A DNA stretch of 64,000 bases from Micromonospora sediminicola. Lineage in GTDB: Bacteria > Actinomycetota > Actinomycetes > Mycobacteriales > Micromonosporaceae. The translations under genes and the position numbers were made by a program. How positions within the stretch are numbered: position 1 is the first letter of the stretch; each line of letters begins with the position of its first letter. Under the pieces are notes generated by a model. That model was given only the letters and a program-made list of their open reading frames with translations. It ran no database searches and was not told the DNA's origin. The stretch covers positions 248,001 to 312,000 of the forward strand of contig NZ_FLRH01000003.1 of the NCBI RefSeq assembly GCF_900089585.1. Direction: 5' to 3'. This document shows, one piece after another, positions 16,883 to 25,407 of the stretch.

Positions 16883-17413
16883 ATGACGGACGGCAGGAAC
16901 GGGGAGCGGACGCTGGTGCTGCTGCGGCACGCCAAGGCGGAGCAGGAGCGGGACGCACCGGACGCGGAGCGGTCGCTCACCGCGCGCGGTCACGCCGACG
17001 CGGCGGCCGCCGGCGCCTGGCTGGCCCGGCACGAACTGCTCCCCGACGTGGTCCTCTGCTCCCCGGCCCGGCGCACCCGGCAGACCTGGCACGGCGTGGC
17101 CATGGGCATGACGGGTTCCCCGCCCGAAGGCGGGCCGGCGGGGTCCACGCCCGCGGTGCGCTACGAGCCGACGGCGTACGAGGCGCACCCGGACGAACTG
17201 CTGGACCTGGTGCGGGCGGTCGACCCGGCGGCCGGCACGGTGCTCCTGGTCGCGCACAATCCGGGCATCTCACTGCTCTCCGCGCTGCTCGACCCGGAAC
17301 GGGCGGATCCGGACGGCCTGCGCACCACCGACCTGGTGGTGCACCGCCCCACCACCCGCTGGGCCGACCTGACCCGCGCGCCCCTCACCGCCCGCCACAC
17401 CGCTCGCGGCTGA
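16883..17413 (+). CDS. sixA: SixA-type phosphohistidine phosphatase
   Basis: A 176-residue histidine phosphatase superfamily member. The RHG-type motif appears as LVLLRHAKAEQ (catalytic His about residue 18), followed by ERSLTARGHADA and CSPARRTRQTW. The second catalytic His is in VLLVAHNPGIS. SixA removes phosphate from phosphohistidine, classically on Hpt domains or the PTS protein NPr. It is divergent from the first DUF6458 gene and monocistronic. The target here is unknown. Confidence 0.85.
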   Translation: MTDGRNGERTLVLLRHAKAEQERDAPDAERSLTARGHADAAAAGAWLARHELLPDVVLCSPARRTRQTWHGVAMGMTGSPPEGGPAGSTPAVRYEPTAYEAHPDELLDLVRAVDPAAGTVLLVAHNPGISLLSALLDPERADPDGLRTTDLVVHRPTTRWADLTRAPLTARHTARG

Positions 17414-17650
17414 GAGCCGCGGCTCCGGTCCGTTCACCGCACCCAGCGACGCCGGCCCCGGTCGCCGCTGCCGCTACCTGCTCGTCACAGGGCGGCCTCG
17501 TCGACTCGGGTCGCGGGTCCGCAGCCCGCACCCACCGCGCGGCACCGAGGAGCAGACCGTCGTGCCCGCCGCCGGCCTCGCGCTCGGCTGGCCTCCGCGC
17601 GCGGCCGCGCTCGCCAGGCGCACGCCCGCACGCCGTACGCCCGTCAGCAG

Positions 17651-17702
17651 GTGAGCAGGTGAGCAGGTGAGCAGGTGAGCAGGTGAGCAGGTGAGCAGGT
17701 GA
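17651..17702. repeat. 8-bp tandem repeat, 6.5 copies
   Basis: GTGAGCAG is repeated six times exactly plus a half copy; a degenerate copy (GTCAGCAG) precedes it. The unit length is not a multiple of three, which fits non-coding DNA. It lies 8 bp before the family B palindrome. Confidence 0.95.
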
Positions 17703-17710
17703 ATTTAGAG

Positions 17711-17752
17711 CGATATACCGCTGAGTCATAATTATGACTCAGCGGTATATCG
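17711..17752. repeat. Palindromic repeat, family B, copy 2 (perfect 42 bp)
   Basis: The left arm 17711-17731 and right arm 17732-17752 are exact reverse complements; the centre is TCATAATTATGA. It is strikingly AT-rich for this genome. It shares its outer CGATATACCG and inner GAGTCATA blocks with the copy at 2452-2499. Both copies lie between convergent genes. Confidence 0.9.
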
Positions 17753-17988
17753 GCTATTCAGCGGCGCATCCTCCGTGGGGGTTACCGACAGTCACCGGGC
17801 TCCCGGCGCGAGGAAGCCAGCCGGACCAGCGCGAGCACGTCGCGGCCCAGCACCGACGGCGCATCCGGGCGCGGAGAGCCGGCGTGGACAGCGCGTCCCG
17901 GCAGGACAAGACGGCCCGACGCGGTCCGGCGCGAGGAAGCGCACCCCATCGCGAGACGGCGCAGCCCGACGCCAGACGGCGCAGCCCG

Positions 17989-18258
17989 TCAGGACGGCGG
18001 GGCCGTCGGCGGGGGCGGGTCGGGCGGCGGCGGCATCATCGCGGTCGGGTGGGAGAGGCGGTTCTCCTCCACGATGAGCGTGCGGGCGCGCTTGCGTCGG
18101 TCCTGCCAGAACCACAGCGTGGTCAGCAGGACGCCCAGCCCGGCGAGGATGAAGACCCAGCCGACCGCGCGCAGGTCGATCCACCAGACGTTGGCCCGGA
18201 TGGCGAAGGTCATGATCGCGCCGAGCGCGATGAGAAAGATGGCGCTACCAATGCCCAT
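17989..18258 (-). CDS. DUF6458 small membrane protein, paralogue 2
   Basis: The 89-residue protein starts MGIGSAIFLIALGAIMTFAI, very close to the product of 16476-16766. It has the same two helices (second: VGWVFILAGLGVLLTTLWFW) and a different tail ending in a Pro-rich PPPPDPPPPTAPPS. GGGGGAG lies 11 nt before the ATG. The two copies flank sixA and are probably an old tandem duplication. The function is unknown. The Pro-rich tail may bind a partner, which is inference. Confidence 0.85.
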   Translation of the reverse strand: MGIGSAIFLIALGAIMTFAIRANVWWIDLRAVGWVFILAGLGVLLTTLWFWQDRRKRARTLIVEENRLSHPTAMMPPPPDPPPPTAPPS

Positions 18259-18360
18259 GTGCGCTGCACTCCCCCGTGCGATGGCCCTTGGGCGTGCTCC
18301 GGTCGTGGTCCGCGACGGTTACCCGCCCTCCGGCCGCCTATCCACCCTGGCCCGGCAACG

Positions 18361-18396
18361 CCGACGGCCGGCGGGCTGTCGCCCGCCGGCCGTCGG
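18361..18396 (-). terminator. Terminator of the acyl-CoA dehydrogenase gene
   Basis: Perfect 16-bp stem (18361-18376 with 18381-18396) and a TGTC loop on the plus strand. It is 45 bp past the fadE stop on the minus strand. Confidence 0.85.
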
Positions 18397-18441
18397 TGAG
18401 GGGAAGAGTGACGCTTCAGGGGATGAGGACCCCGGAAGGGC

Positions 18442-20298
18442 TTAGAACGCCTCCTCCGGGAGGTCCATGATCTCCAGGTCGACGCCCTCGATGATCCGCC
18501 GGTCGGCGCCGATGCGGGGGAGCACCTCGCGGGCGAAGAACCGGGCGGCGGCCACCTTGCCGGTGTAGAACGCCTTGTCCGAGGCGGAGACCTCGCCGGC
18601 GAGCGCCTTCAGCGCGACGTCCGCCTGCTTCTGCAGCAGCCAGCCGACCACCAGGTCACCGATCGCCAGCAGGAACCGGCGGCTGCTCAGGCCGACCTTG
18701 TAGAGCGCGCGGGTGTCGCCACCCTGCGCCTCACCCAGCCAGCCGGTCATCACACCGAGGATGTTCTGGATCTCGGCGAGCGCCTTGCCCAGCGCCTGCC
18801 GCTCCTCCTTGAGCTGGCCGTTGCCGGCCTCGGAGGTGATGTGCTCCTGGATCTCGCCGGCGACCGCCATCAGGGCCTTGCCGTTGTCGCGGACGATCTT
18901 CCGGAAGATCAGGTCGAGGCTCTGGATGGCCGTGGTGCCCTCGTACAGGGTGTCGATCTTGGCGTCGCGGACGTACTGCTCCAGGGGGTAGTCCTGGAGG
19001 AAGCCGGAGCCGCCGAACGTCTGCAGCGACTCGTGGCCGAGCAGCTCGTACGCCCGCTCCGAGCCGACGCCCTTGACCAGCGGCAGCAGCAGGTCGTTGA
19101 CCCGCTTGGCCAGCTTGGTGGCCTTCTCGTCACCGGCCGCCTCGGCGAGCGCGACCTTGTCCTGCCAGCTGGCGGTGTAGCAGACCAGCGCGCGCAGGCC
19201 CTCGGCGTACGACTTCTGCATCAGCAGCGAGCGACGCACGTCCGGGTGGTGGGTGATGGTGACCCGGGGAGCGGTCTTGTCGGCCTGCTGGATCAGGTCG
19301 GCGCCCTGCACCCGGTTCTTCGCGTACTCCAGGGCGTTCAGGTAGCCGGTGGAGAGCGTGGCGATCGCCTTGGTGCCGACCATCATCCGGGCGTACTCGA
19401 TGATCATGAACATCTGCCGGATGCCGTCGTGCTTCTCGCCCAGCAGCCAGCCCTTGGCCGGTACGCCGTGCTCGCCGAAGGTCACCTCACAGGTGTTGGA
19501 GACCTTCAGGCCCATCTTGTGCTCGACGTTGGTGGCGAAGACGCCGTTGCGCTCGCCCAGCTCGCCGGTCTCGGCGTCGAAGTGGAACTTCGGCACCACG
19601 AACAGGGACAGGCCCTTGGTGCCCGGGCCGCCGACGCCCTCGACGCCGACCGGGCGGGCCAGCACGTAGTGGACGATGTTGTCGCTCAGGTCGTGCTCAC
19701 CGGAGGTGATGAAGCGCTTGACGCCCTCGATGTGCCACGAGCCGTCCGGCTGCTGGATCGCGCGGGTACGGCCGGCGCCCACGTCGGAGCCGGCGTCCGG
19801 CTCGGTGAGGACCATGGTCGAGCCCCACTGCTTCTCGATGAAGAGGCGGGCCCACGTCTTCTGCTCCTCGGTGCCCTCGACGTGCAGCACGTGCGCGAAG
19901 GACGGGCCGGAGGCGTACATCCAGACCGGGGCGTTGGCGCCGAGCACCAGCTCGGCCAGGGACCACCAGAGGGCGCGCGGGGCGTTCGTGCCGCCGAGGG
20001 CCTCCGGCAGGTCGAGGCGCCAGAACTCCGAGTCCATGAACGCCTGGTACGACTTCTTGAACGACTCCGGCAGCGGCGCGGTGTGCGTGGCCGGGTCGAA
20101 GACCGGCGGGTTGCGGTCGCTGTCCGCGTAGCTGGCGGCCAGGTCCTCGCGGGCCAGGCGGTCGACCTCCGAGAGGAAACTGCGGGCGGTGTCGACGTCC
20201 AGGTCCGTGTACGGCGCCTGGCCGAACGTCCGGTCCGCCCCGAACACCTCGAACAGGTTGAACTCGAGGTCCCGAAGGTTGCTCTTGTAGTGGGTCAT
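18442..20298 (-). CDS. fadE5: Acyl-CoA dehydrogenase, FadE5-like
   Basis: This 618-residue flavoprotein catalyses the first step of fatty-acid beta-oxidation, making trans-2-enoyl-CoA and passing electrons to ETF. It has the long form of the family, with an extra C-terminal domain (about 480-618), as in M. tuberculosis FadE5. The substrate-binding [16 protein letters not shown], the FITSGEHDL segment and the catalytic-base region [14 protein letters not shown] are all visible. The ATG is 27 bp from the 16-bp inverted repeat at 20326-20341. EtfD, which takes the electrons from ETF to quinone, is encoded at 42916-45114 behind a nearly identical repeat. Confidence 0.9.
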   Translation of the reverse strand: MTHYKSNLRDLEFNLFEVFGADRTFGQAPYTDLDVDTARSFLSEVDRLAREDLAASYADSDRNPPVFDPATHTAPLPESFKKSYQAFMDSEFWRLDLPEALGGTNAPRALWWSLAELVLGANAPVWMYASGPSFAHVLHVEGTEEQKTWARLFIEKQWGSTMVLTEPDAGSDVGAGRTRAIQQPDGSWHIEGVKRFITSGEHDLSDNIVHYVLARPVGVEGVGGPGTKGLSLFVVPKFHFDAETGELGERNGVFATNVEHKMGLKVSNTCEVTFGEHGVPAKGWLLGEKHDGIRQMFMIIEYARMMVGTKAIATLSTGYLNALEYAKNRVQGADLIQQADKTAPRVTITHHPDVRRSLLMQKSYAEGLRALVCYTASWQDKVALAEAAGDEKATKLAKRVNDLLLPLVKGVGSERAYELLGHESLQTFGGSGFLQDYPLEQYVRDAKIDTLYEGTTAIQSLDLIFRKIVRDNGKALMAVAGEIQEHITSEAGNGQLKEERQALGKALAEIQNILGVMTGWLGEAQGGDTRALYKVGLSSRRFLLAIGDLVVGWLLQKQADVALKALAGEVSASDKAFYTGKVAAARFFAREVLPRIGADRRIIEGVDLEIMDLPEEAF

Positions 20299-20325
20299 GC
20301 TCGCTGGCCCCGCTTCCGGACAGGT

Positions 20326-20341
20326 GTTACCGATCAGTAAC
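20326..20341. promoter_or_regulatory. Inverted repeat GTTAC-N6-GTAAC in front of fadE5, repressor site candidate
   Basis: GTTACCGATCAGTAAC lies 28 bp upstream of the fadE5 start codon. It agrees at 14 of 16 positions with GTTACCCAGCAGTAAC in front of etfD (45163-45178). A weaker TTAC-N6-GTA copy follows at about 20353-20365. The form fits a TetR-family fatty-acid regulator. Confidence 0.6.
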
Positions 20342-20414
20342 TCCAGACTGTATTACTCGCCGGTAGCCATCGACAAGCCGATCTCGGAAGTGACAGCGAT
20401 TACACACTTCCGGT

Positions 20415-21542
20415 TCACCCGTCGGCGGCGCCGACCTCCCAGCTCGGCACCGGGGCGGCGGTGGCGCTGCGCGGGCCCGCGTACTCCATCAGGACCAGCG
20501 CGATGTCGTCGTCGAGCCGGCCGTGCACCCACTCGACCAGGGCGGTCTCCAGTGAGGCGAGCCCGTCGCCGACCGTGCCGTGGCCGAGCAGCCGCCACGC
20601 CCGGTCGGCGGTGGGGAAGAACTCCCCGTCCCGCCGCGCCTCGCCCAGCCCGTCGGTGAACAGCAGCAGCCGGTCACCCGGTTCCAGCCGCTCGACCCGG
20701 GGCCGGACCACCGGCATGAAACCGAGCGGCGGTGCGGGCGCCGGCGGCTCCAGCGGGATCACCGCGCCCCGGCGCAGCAGCAGCGGTGGCGGGTGCCCGC
20801 AGTTGACGATGGTGAGGGTGCCGCCACGCTCCTCGACCAGCGCGGCGGTGACGAAGTCCTCGTCGCCGACGTTGCGGGCCACCGCCCGGTCCAGGTCGGC
20901 CACCACCGCGCGCAGGTCGGCCCGCTCGTACGCCACGTGGCGGTAGGAGCCGAGCACGATGCTGGCGAGCCGGACCGCGTCCAACCCCTTCCCGCGTACG
21001 TCGCCGATGATCATGCGGACGCCGTACGGGGTGTCCATCACCTCGTACAGGTCGCCGCCGATCTCGGCGGTCGCGGTGGAGGAGATGTAGCGCGCCGCCA
21101 CGGCCAGCGTGCCGACCTGCGGGCCGAGCGGGCGCAGCACCGCCTGCTGGGCGACCGCGGCGAGCCGGGACAGTTCGTTGATCCGTTCCGCCTGGCGCTG
21201 CCGGACCGCGGCCGTCGCGGCCGCGATCACGGTGACCAGCGCGACGGTGGCCACGTTGACCGCAGTCACCAGCGAGGCGCCGCGCTCGGCGACCGCGAAG
21301 GCGACACCGGCGGCGGTGGCCAGCGCGCCCACGGCGAGCACCACCCGCCAGGACGTCAGCGCTCCGGCGAGGACGGGCGCGGCGGCCATCAGAGCGAGAT
21401 AGTGCGCCGGACGGCCGTCGGCCAGCTCCGCAGCCGAGACGATCGCGAGCAGCGCGAGGGCCGCGCCGAGACCGGCGCGGGATCCGGGGCTCAGCGGGCC
21501 GTGGCCCGGCTGGAAGGGTTGCGTGCGTACATCGGACAGCAT
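20415..21542 (-). CDS. Membrane PP2C phosphatase of the SpoIIE type
   Basis: The 375-residue protein has four or five N-terminal transmembrane segments (about 25-125), a short coiled linker (QRQAERINELSRLAAVAQQAVL) and a C-terminal SpoIIE/RsbU-type phosphatase domain. Metal-binding motifs are TAEIGGDLYEV, IIGDVRGKGLDAV, LLLFTDGLGEARRDGEFF and DDDIALVLM. Such enzymes usually dephosphorylate anti-anti-sigma factors in partner-switching systems. No sigma, anti-sigma or STAS gene is adjacent, so the partner must be elsewhere. There is no obvious signal-sensing domain apart from the membrane part. Confidence 0.85.
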   Translation of the reverse strand: MLSDVRTQPFQPGHGPLSPGSRAGLGAALALLAIVSAAELADGRPAHYLALMAAAPVLAGALTSWRVVLAVGALATAAGVAFAVAERGASLVTAVNVATVALVTVIAAATAAVRQRQAERINELSRLAAVAQQAVLRPLGPQVGTLAVAARYISSTATAEIGGDLYEVMDTPYGVRMIIGDVRGKGLDAVRLASIVLGSYRHVAYERADLRAVVADLDRAVARNVGDEDFVTAALVEERGGTLTIVNCGHPPPLLLRRGAVIPLEPPAPAPPLGFMPVVRPRVERLEPGDRLLLFTDGLGEARRDGEFFPTADRAWRLLGHGTVGDGLASLETALVEWVHGRLDDDIALVLMEYAGPRSATAAPVPSWEVGAADG

Positions 21543-21610
21543 GCCTGATGGACGTGAAGCGGTGAATGAACCTGGCCCGTCCGTCGCGGAAGTTCTGTCT
21601 GACAGGTCGG

Positions 21611-22237
21611 TCAGCCCAGCACCTCGTAGCGGACGTCCACCTCACCGAGGTCGGTCGAGGCGATGGCCGCGAACGCGGCGCGCGACAGGTCGATGCACCG
21701 ACCGTCGATGTACGGGCCACGGTCGTTGATCCGGACCACGACCGACTTGCCGTTGGCCGGGTTGGTGACCCGGACCCTCGTGTCGAACGGCAGCGTCTTG
21801 TGCGCCGCGGTCAGCGCGTTCGGGTTGAACGTCTCGCCGTTCGCGGTCATCTGCCCCTCGTCGTAGAACGAGGCGCCGCAGGATCCGCTGTCCACCACCT
21901 TGGGGGCGGTGGTCTTCTTCGTCGCCGTGGGCTTCGGCGCGGTCCGGGTCTTGCCCCGGGACGCCGCCTGCGTACGGCTCGATGTCGGGCTCGGGGTGGC
22001 CTTCGGCGACGGGCTGAGGCTCGGCGAGGCCGACGCGCTCGGCGACGGGCTGGCCGAGGTGGGAGCGGGCGTGCTCGGCACGACCTCGACGGCGACCGGC
22101 TCGGCCGGGGGCTCGGCGGAGGTGAGCTGCACGGCGCCGACGGTGCCGCCGACCGCGAGCACCACGCCGACCGCCGCGGTGGCGGCGATGCCGGCGGGCG
22201 AGGAGAACTTGCGGGTACGAAGGTGCCTAGCAGCCAC
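21611..22237 (-). CDS. rlpA: Secreted RlpA-like double-psi beta-barrel protein
   Basis: The N-terminus carries a signal or anchor helix (about 15-38), followed by a Pro/Ser/Ala/Lys-rich wall-spanning region (45-105) and a C-terminal RlpA/DPBB domain (about 115-208) with [49 protein letters not shown]. The catalytic Asp of lytic RlpA is present in the INDRGPY motif. RlpA acts on peptidoglycan without stem peptides. The start is GTG 22237, with AAAGGA upstream at about 10 nt; the frame is open to 22357 but lacks a signal there. Confidence 0.85.
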   Translation of the reverse strand: MAARHLRTRKFSSPAGIAATAAVGVVLAVGGTVGAVQLTSAEPPAEPVAVEVVPSTPAPTSASPSPSASASPSLSPSPKATPSPTSSRTQAASRGKTRTAPKPTATKKTTAPKVVDSGSCGASFYDEGQMTANGETFNPNALTAAHKTLPFDTRVRVTNPANGKSVVVRINDRGPYIDGRCIDLSRAAFAAIASTDLGEVDVRYEVLG

Positions 22238-22422
22238 CGGCCCGGTCCTTTCGTCAACTGAACAAACCGGCCCGGACCGTAACGAGAGAAGCACTTCCGA
22301 AGTCAACGTGATCATGGTGCTATGCCCGCATTTACCCGGGTACGTGTAGCCGATCAAGCCATCCGCACTCGGCCGAACGGTGGAAGGTGCGCTGGCCGGC
22401 GTCCATGCCGCAGGATGGTGCC

Positions 22423-22968
22423 GTGCTGAGCCGTCGCCTGGTCGAGCTGTTCCGGTGGATCGACCCCGGACCGGACAGCACCCACCTCGTCAGCGACCTC
22501 TCCGGCTGGTGGCGCGACCCGGCCGTGCTCGCCGAGGTCGGCCCGGCCCTGGCCGCCCTCTTTCCCGACGCGCGGCCGACCGTGGTGGTCGCGCCCGAGG
22601 TGACCGGGCTGCTGCTCGGCCCGCTGGTCGCGGTCGCCGCCGGCACCGGGTTCGTGCCCGCGTACAAGGACGGCGGGGAGCGGCACCGGGTCGGGGCGAT
22701 GCGGTGGGCCGAGACGCCACCGGACCACCGCGGCCGGCGGCTGCGCGTCGGCGTGGACGACCGGCGGCTGGAGCCGGGCGACCGGGTGCTGCTGGTCGAC
22801 GACTGGGTCGACACCGGGGCGCAGTCGGACGCGCTGCACCGGGTGGTCCGCGACGCCGGCGCCGTGGTCGTCGGCACCGCCGCGCTGGTGGCCACGTGCC
22901 CGCCCGAGGTCGCCGCGCGGTTGCGGCTGCGCGCCCTGCTCGGCGGGGACCGGTTGCCCGAGGGTTGA
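22423..22968 (+). CDS. Phosphoribosyltransferase-fold protein
   Basis: The protein (about 181 residues) has the type I PRTase fold. It shows [17 protein letters not shown] and the PRPP-binding loop [17 protein letters not shown] (two acidic residues, then D/TG). The GTG at 22423 is chosen because AGGA lies 7 nt upstream; frames from 22387 or 22405 lack this. The substrate is uncertain: adenine PRTase-like or orphan regulatory PRTase. It is followed 33 bp later by the questin oxidase-like gene, possibly in one transcript. Confidence 0.7.
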   Translation: MLSRRLVELFRWIDPGPDSTHLVSDLSGWWRDPAVLAEVGPALAALFPDARPTVVVAPEVTGLLLGPLVAVAAGTGFVPAYKDGGERHRVGAMRWAETPPDHRGRRLRVGVDDRRLEPGDRVLLVDDWVDTGAQSDALHRVVRDAGAVVVGTAALVATCPPEVAARLRLRALLGGDRLPEG

Positions 22969-23001
22969 CCTCAAGCGAGGTTCAACCCGGACGATCGCCG
23001 G

Positions 23002-24024
23002 ATGGACGACGGCATCCTCGACGAGGCGTACCACCGACTGCACCGCACCGGCCCCGAGTTCGAGGGCTGGCTCTCCAACCACGGACCGATGGCCGCCGAG
23101 GCGCTGGTCCGGCACGGGCAGGGCGCACGCGTGCACCGCTGGCTCGACGGCTACCTGCGCCGGCTGGACGAGCTGCCGCGCGGGCTGCGGCCGATCGACG
23201 ACTGGCGGGCCGCGCTCGGCGACCCGAAACGGGCCGGCGACTGGCTGATCCACTTCGACCGCGAGCTGCGGGAACGGCAGTGGACGGAGGTGCTCGGCGA
23301 GTGGTGGCCCCGGCTGCTGCCCGGGATCGCGGCCGGCGCCACCCACGGCGTGATCCGGGTCGGGCACGCCGTGCGGGTGCTGCGTACGGACGGGGAGACG
23401 CCGGAGCGCCGGGCCGAGCTGGGGCAGGCGCTCGGCTACTGGGCGGCCCGATGGCAGCCGGTGCCCGGGGCCGGACCGCTCACCGGGCGTTCCGACGCCG
23501 CCTCGGCCCTGGCCGCGGTGCCCCGGATCCCTGACCAGACGGGCGGGATCCGGGAACGGCTGGGGCGGCTCACCGACGTACCGGGGTGGTCCGGCGCGGT
23601 GACCGGTCTGCGCCCGCCGGCCGACCCGGGCGGGGCCACCCGCACGCTCGTCCAGGTGGTGCACCGGGCCGCGCTGGACTACCTGCGGTTCGGGCACGGC
23701 GCACCGGTGATGCTGGTGCACGCGGTCACCGCGCCCACCGCGGTGCTGCGTACCCTGCCGGCTCTCGACCCGGCGCTGCGGGCGCCGAGCGTCGCCGCGG
23801 CCTGGGCCGCGACGGCGGCCGTGACCTCGGTGTACGCCTCACCCACGCCGGCCGCCGCGCCGCCGGCCGGCGGATCCGCCGACCCGGCGGAGGTGTTCGC
23901 CCGGGCGGCCCGGCACGGCGACGAGCACGTGGTGAAGCTGGCCGACGCGGTGTTGGAGGCGCACCAGGCGACCGGCGACGAGCGGGTGCTGGTCGCACCC
24001 GGCTACGCCGGCCACCTGATCTGA
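23002..24024 (+). CDS. Questin oxidase-like protein (DUF4243)
   Basis: The 340-residue protein begins with LDEAYHRLHRTGPEFEGWLSNHGPMAAEAL, the conserved start of the DUF4243/questin oxidase family, and later shows THGVIRVGHAVR and HGDEHVVKLADAVL His-rich motifs. Fungal relatives perform Baeyer-Villiger-like ring opening of anthraquinones; bacterial substrates are mostly unknown. No polyketide cluster is nearby, so the natural substrate is open. The ATG lies 33 bp after the upstream stop, without a clear ribosome binding site. Confidence 0.7.
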   Translation: MDDGILDEAYHRLHRTGPEFEGWLSNHGPMAAEALVRHGQGARVHRWLDGYLRRLDELPRGLRPIDDWRAALGDPKRAGDWLIHFDRELRERQWTEVLGEWWPRLLPGIAAGATHGVIRVGHAVRVLRTDGETPERRAELGQALGYWAARWQPVPGAGPLTGRSDAASALAAVPRIPDQTGGIRERLGRLTDVPGWSGAVTGLRPPADPGGATRTLVQVVHRAALDYLRFGHGAPVMLVHAVTAPTAVLRTLPALDPALRAPSVAAAWAATAAVTSVYASPTPAAAPPAGGSADPAEVFARAARHGDEHVVKLADAVLEAHQATGDERVLVAPGYAGHLI

Positions 24025-24047
24025 GACGGAGGCGGGCGGGCGTGCCG

Positions 24048-24053
24048 TAGCCT
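24048..24053 (+). promoter_or_regulatory. -10 box TAGCCT of a probable leaderless gene
   Basis: TAGCCT ends 7 nt before the ATG at 24061, with no Shine-Dalgarno sequence. Confidence 0.4.
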
Positions 24054-24060
24054 CGGCAGG

Positions 24061-24474
24061 ATGTGGCCCCGCATCGGTGGACTGCGCGCGCTCGCCCTCG
24101 GCACCCCCGGCGAGCTGCGGGCCGACCTCAACACCCTCGTGCTCTCCGGCGTGAAGACCGCCACCGCCGGCCTGATCGGCGAGTATGCCGAGGAGAACGA
24201 GGAACTGGAGCACGTCGGCGAACGGCTCGCGCTGGTCGACGACCACGACGCGCTGGTCGGCGTCGTGGAGGTGACCGGAGTCGAGGTGGTGCGCTTCGCC
24301 GACGTGCCGTGGGACTTCGCCCGCTCCGAGGGCGAGGGCGACCGGTCGATCGAGGAGTGGCGGGCCGGACACGGCGCCTACTGGGCCCGGCTGGGGACGC
24401 CGGTCACCGACGACAGCCAGATCGTCTGCCTGCGGTTCCGCCTGGTCTCCACCGAGGGCAGCGTCGGCACCTGA
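24061..24474 (+). CDS. ASCH-domain protein
   Basis: The 137-residue single-domain protein has the ASCH fold: LVLSGVKTATAGL near the start (conserved K-T), a VGERLALVDDHDALVGVVEVTGVE strand-rich core, and EGDRSIEEWRAGHGAYW, the typical ASCH helix with conserved acidic and His residues. ASCH proteins bind RNA or act as small amidohydrolases (YqfB hydrolyses N4-acetylcytidine). Which applies here cannot be told. It is probably translated from a leaderless mRNA. Confidence 0.85.
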   Translation: MWPRIGGLRALALGTPGELRADLNTLVLSGVKTATAGLIGEYAEENEELEHVGERLALVDDHDALVGVVEVTGVEVVRFADVPWDFARSEGEGDRSIEEWRAGHGAYWARLGTPVTDDSQIVCLRFRLVSTEGSVGT

Positions 24475-24479
24475 GGTTC

Positions 24480-25358
24480 CTAGGCGCGGCGCAGCTCCGG
24501 CAGCATCGCCGCCGCCTCGACCAGCACGGCCTCGTCGCCGGCGTACCAACTGCTCTCGCGCGGCCAGTGCGTCACCACGTCGGTGAAGCCCAGCCGGGCC
24601 GCCCGGGCGACCTGCTCGGCGAGGAAGTCGGCGCTGCTCAGTGAGAAAACCGGGGCCGAGTCGAGGGAGAGGTAGCGGTCCAGCGTCGCCGGGTCACGGC
24701 CGGCCTGTTCCAGCGTCCGCGTCATCCGGTCGGACAGCTCAGTCACCGTGCCCCACCAGGCCTCCAGGTCGTCACCGTCGAGCCCGGTGGTGACCCAGCC
24801 CTGCCCGAACCGGGCGACCAGCCGCATCGAGCGGGGCCCGTTGGCGGCGACCACGAACGGCACCCGGGGCCGCTGCACGCAGCCGGGGTTGTTGCGGGCG
24901 TCGACCGCGGTGAACCACTCGCCGCGCCAGGTGGCGCCGTCCTCCCGCAGGACCAGGTCGAGCAGCTCGGTGAACTCGGCGAACCGGTCGACCCGTTGCC
25001 GGGGTGGCAGCGTCTCGCCGCCGAGCACCGCCGAGTCGAAGCCGATGCCGCCGGCGCCCAGCCCGAGCAGCACCCGGCCGCCGGAGACGTCGTCCAGCGC
25101 GGTCACCTGGCGGGCGAACGCCGCCGGGTGGCGGAAGTTCGGCGAGGCGACCAGCGTGCCCAGCCGGACCCGGGAGGTCACCGTGGCCGCCGCGGTCAGC
25201 GTCGTCCACGAGTCGAACCAGGGACCGTCGACCAGGTCACGCCAGCCCAGGTGGTCGTAGGTCCAGGCGTGGTCGAAGCCCCACTCGTCCACCTGCGCCC
25301 ACCGTCGGCGCGCCTCGGACCAGCGCTGGTCGGGCAGGATCACGATGCCAATTCGCAT
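24480..25358 (-). CDS. LLM-class F420-dependent oxidoreductase
   Basis: The 292-residue protein begins MRIGIVILPDQRWSEARRRW and has the bacterial luciferase-like barrel. It shows GTLVASPNFRHPAAFARQV, LDDVSGGRVLLGLGAGGIGFD and a PFVVAANGPRSMRLVARFGQGWVT strand region that binds the deazaflavin phosphate. Cofactor F420 is common in this lineage, but FMN cannot be excluded. The start at ATG 25358 is set by a -10 TACCCT 7 nt upstream. It ends 5 bp from the convergent ASCH gene. Confidence 0.85.
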   Translation of the reverse strand: MRIGIVILPDQRWSEARRRWAQVDEWGFDHAWTYDHLGWRDLVDGPWFDSWTTLTAAATVTSRVRLGTLVASPNFRHPAAFARQVTALDDVSGGRVLLGLGAGGIGFDSAVLGGETLPPRQRVDRFAEFTELLDLVLREDGATWRGEWFTAVDARNNPGCVQRPRVPFVVAANGPRSMRLVARFGQGWVTTGLDGDDLEAWWGTVTELSDRMTRTLEQAGRDPATLDRYLSLDSAPVFSLSSADFLAEQVARAARLGFTDVVTHWPRESSWYAGDEAVLVEAAAMLPELRRA

Positions 25359-25365
25359 GAGCGCC

Positions 25366-25371
25366 AGGGTA
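25366..25371 (-). promoter_or_regulatory. -10 box TACCCT of the LLM oxidoreductase gene, leaderless
   Basis: On the minus strand TACCCT lies 7 nt before the ATG at 25358. It directly follows the terminator of the upstream gene. Confidence 0.4.
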
Positions 25372-25373
25372 CG

Positions 25374-25399
25374 ACCCGGGTCGGACACCCGACCCGGGT
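25374..25399 (-). terminator. Terminator of the MerR-PP2C gene
   Basis: Perfect 11-bp stem (25374-25384 with 25389-25399) and ACAC loop, 8 bp past the stop codon. Confidence 0.8.
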
Positions 25400-25407
25400 C
25401 GGACCGG

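Larger units (their letters stand above)
17414..17988. other. Gene-free, repeat-rich convergent gap (575 bp)
   Basis: It holds an 8-bp tandem repeat (17651-17702), the perfect 42-bp palindrome (17711-17752), and degenerate direct repeats such as AGACGGCGCAGCCCG at 17954-17968 and 17974-17988, and CGGCGCGAGGAAGC at about 17805 and 17928. Frames across it, in both directions from the palindrome, begin with the same residues MTQRYI only because the DNA is palindromic. I see no gene. Confidence 0.7.

Noticed and set aside
17385..17729. A 114-codon minus-strand frame and a 221-codon plus-strand frame (17734) both starting MTQRYI
   Set aside because: Their identical starts come from the 42-bp palindrome, and the rest reads a tandem repeat or the antisense of a DUF6458 gene.
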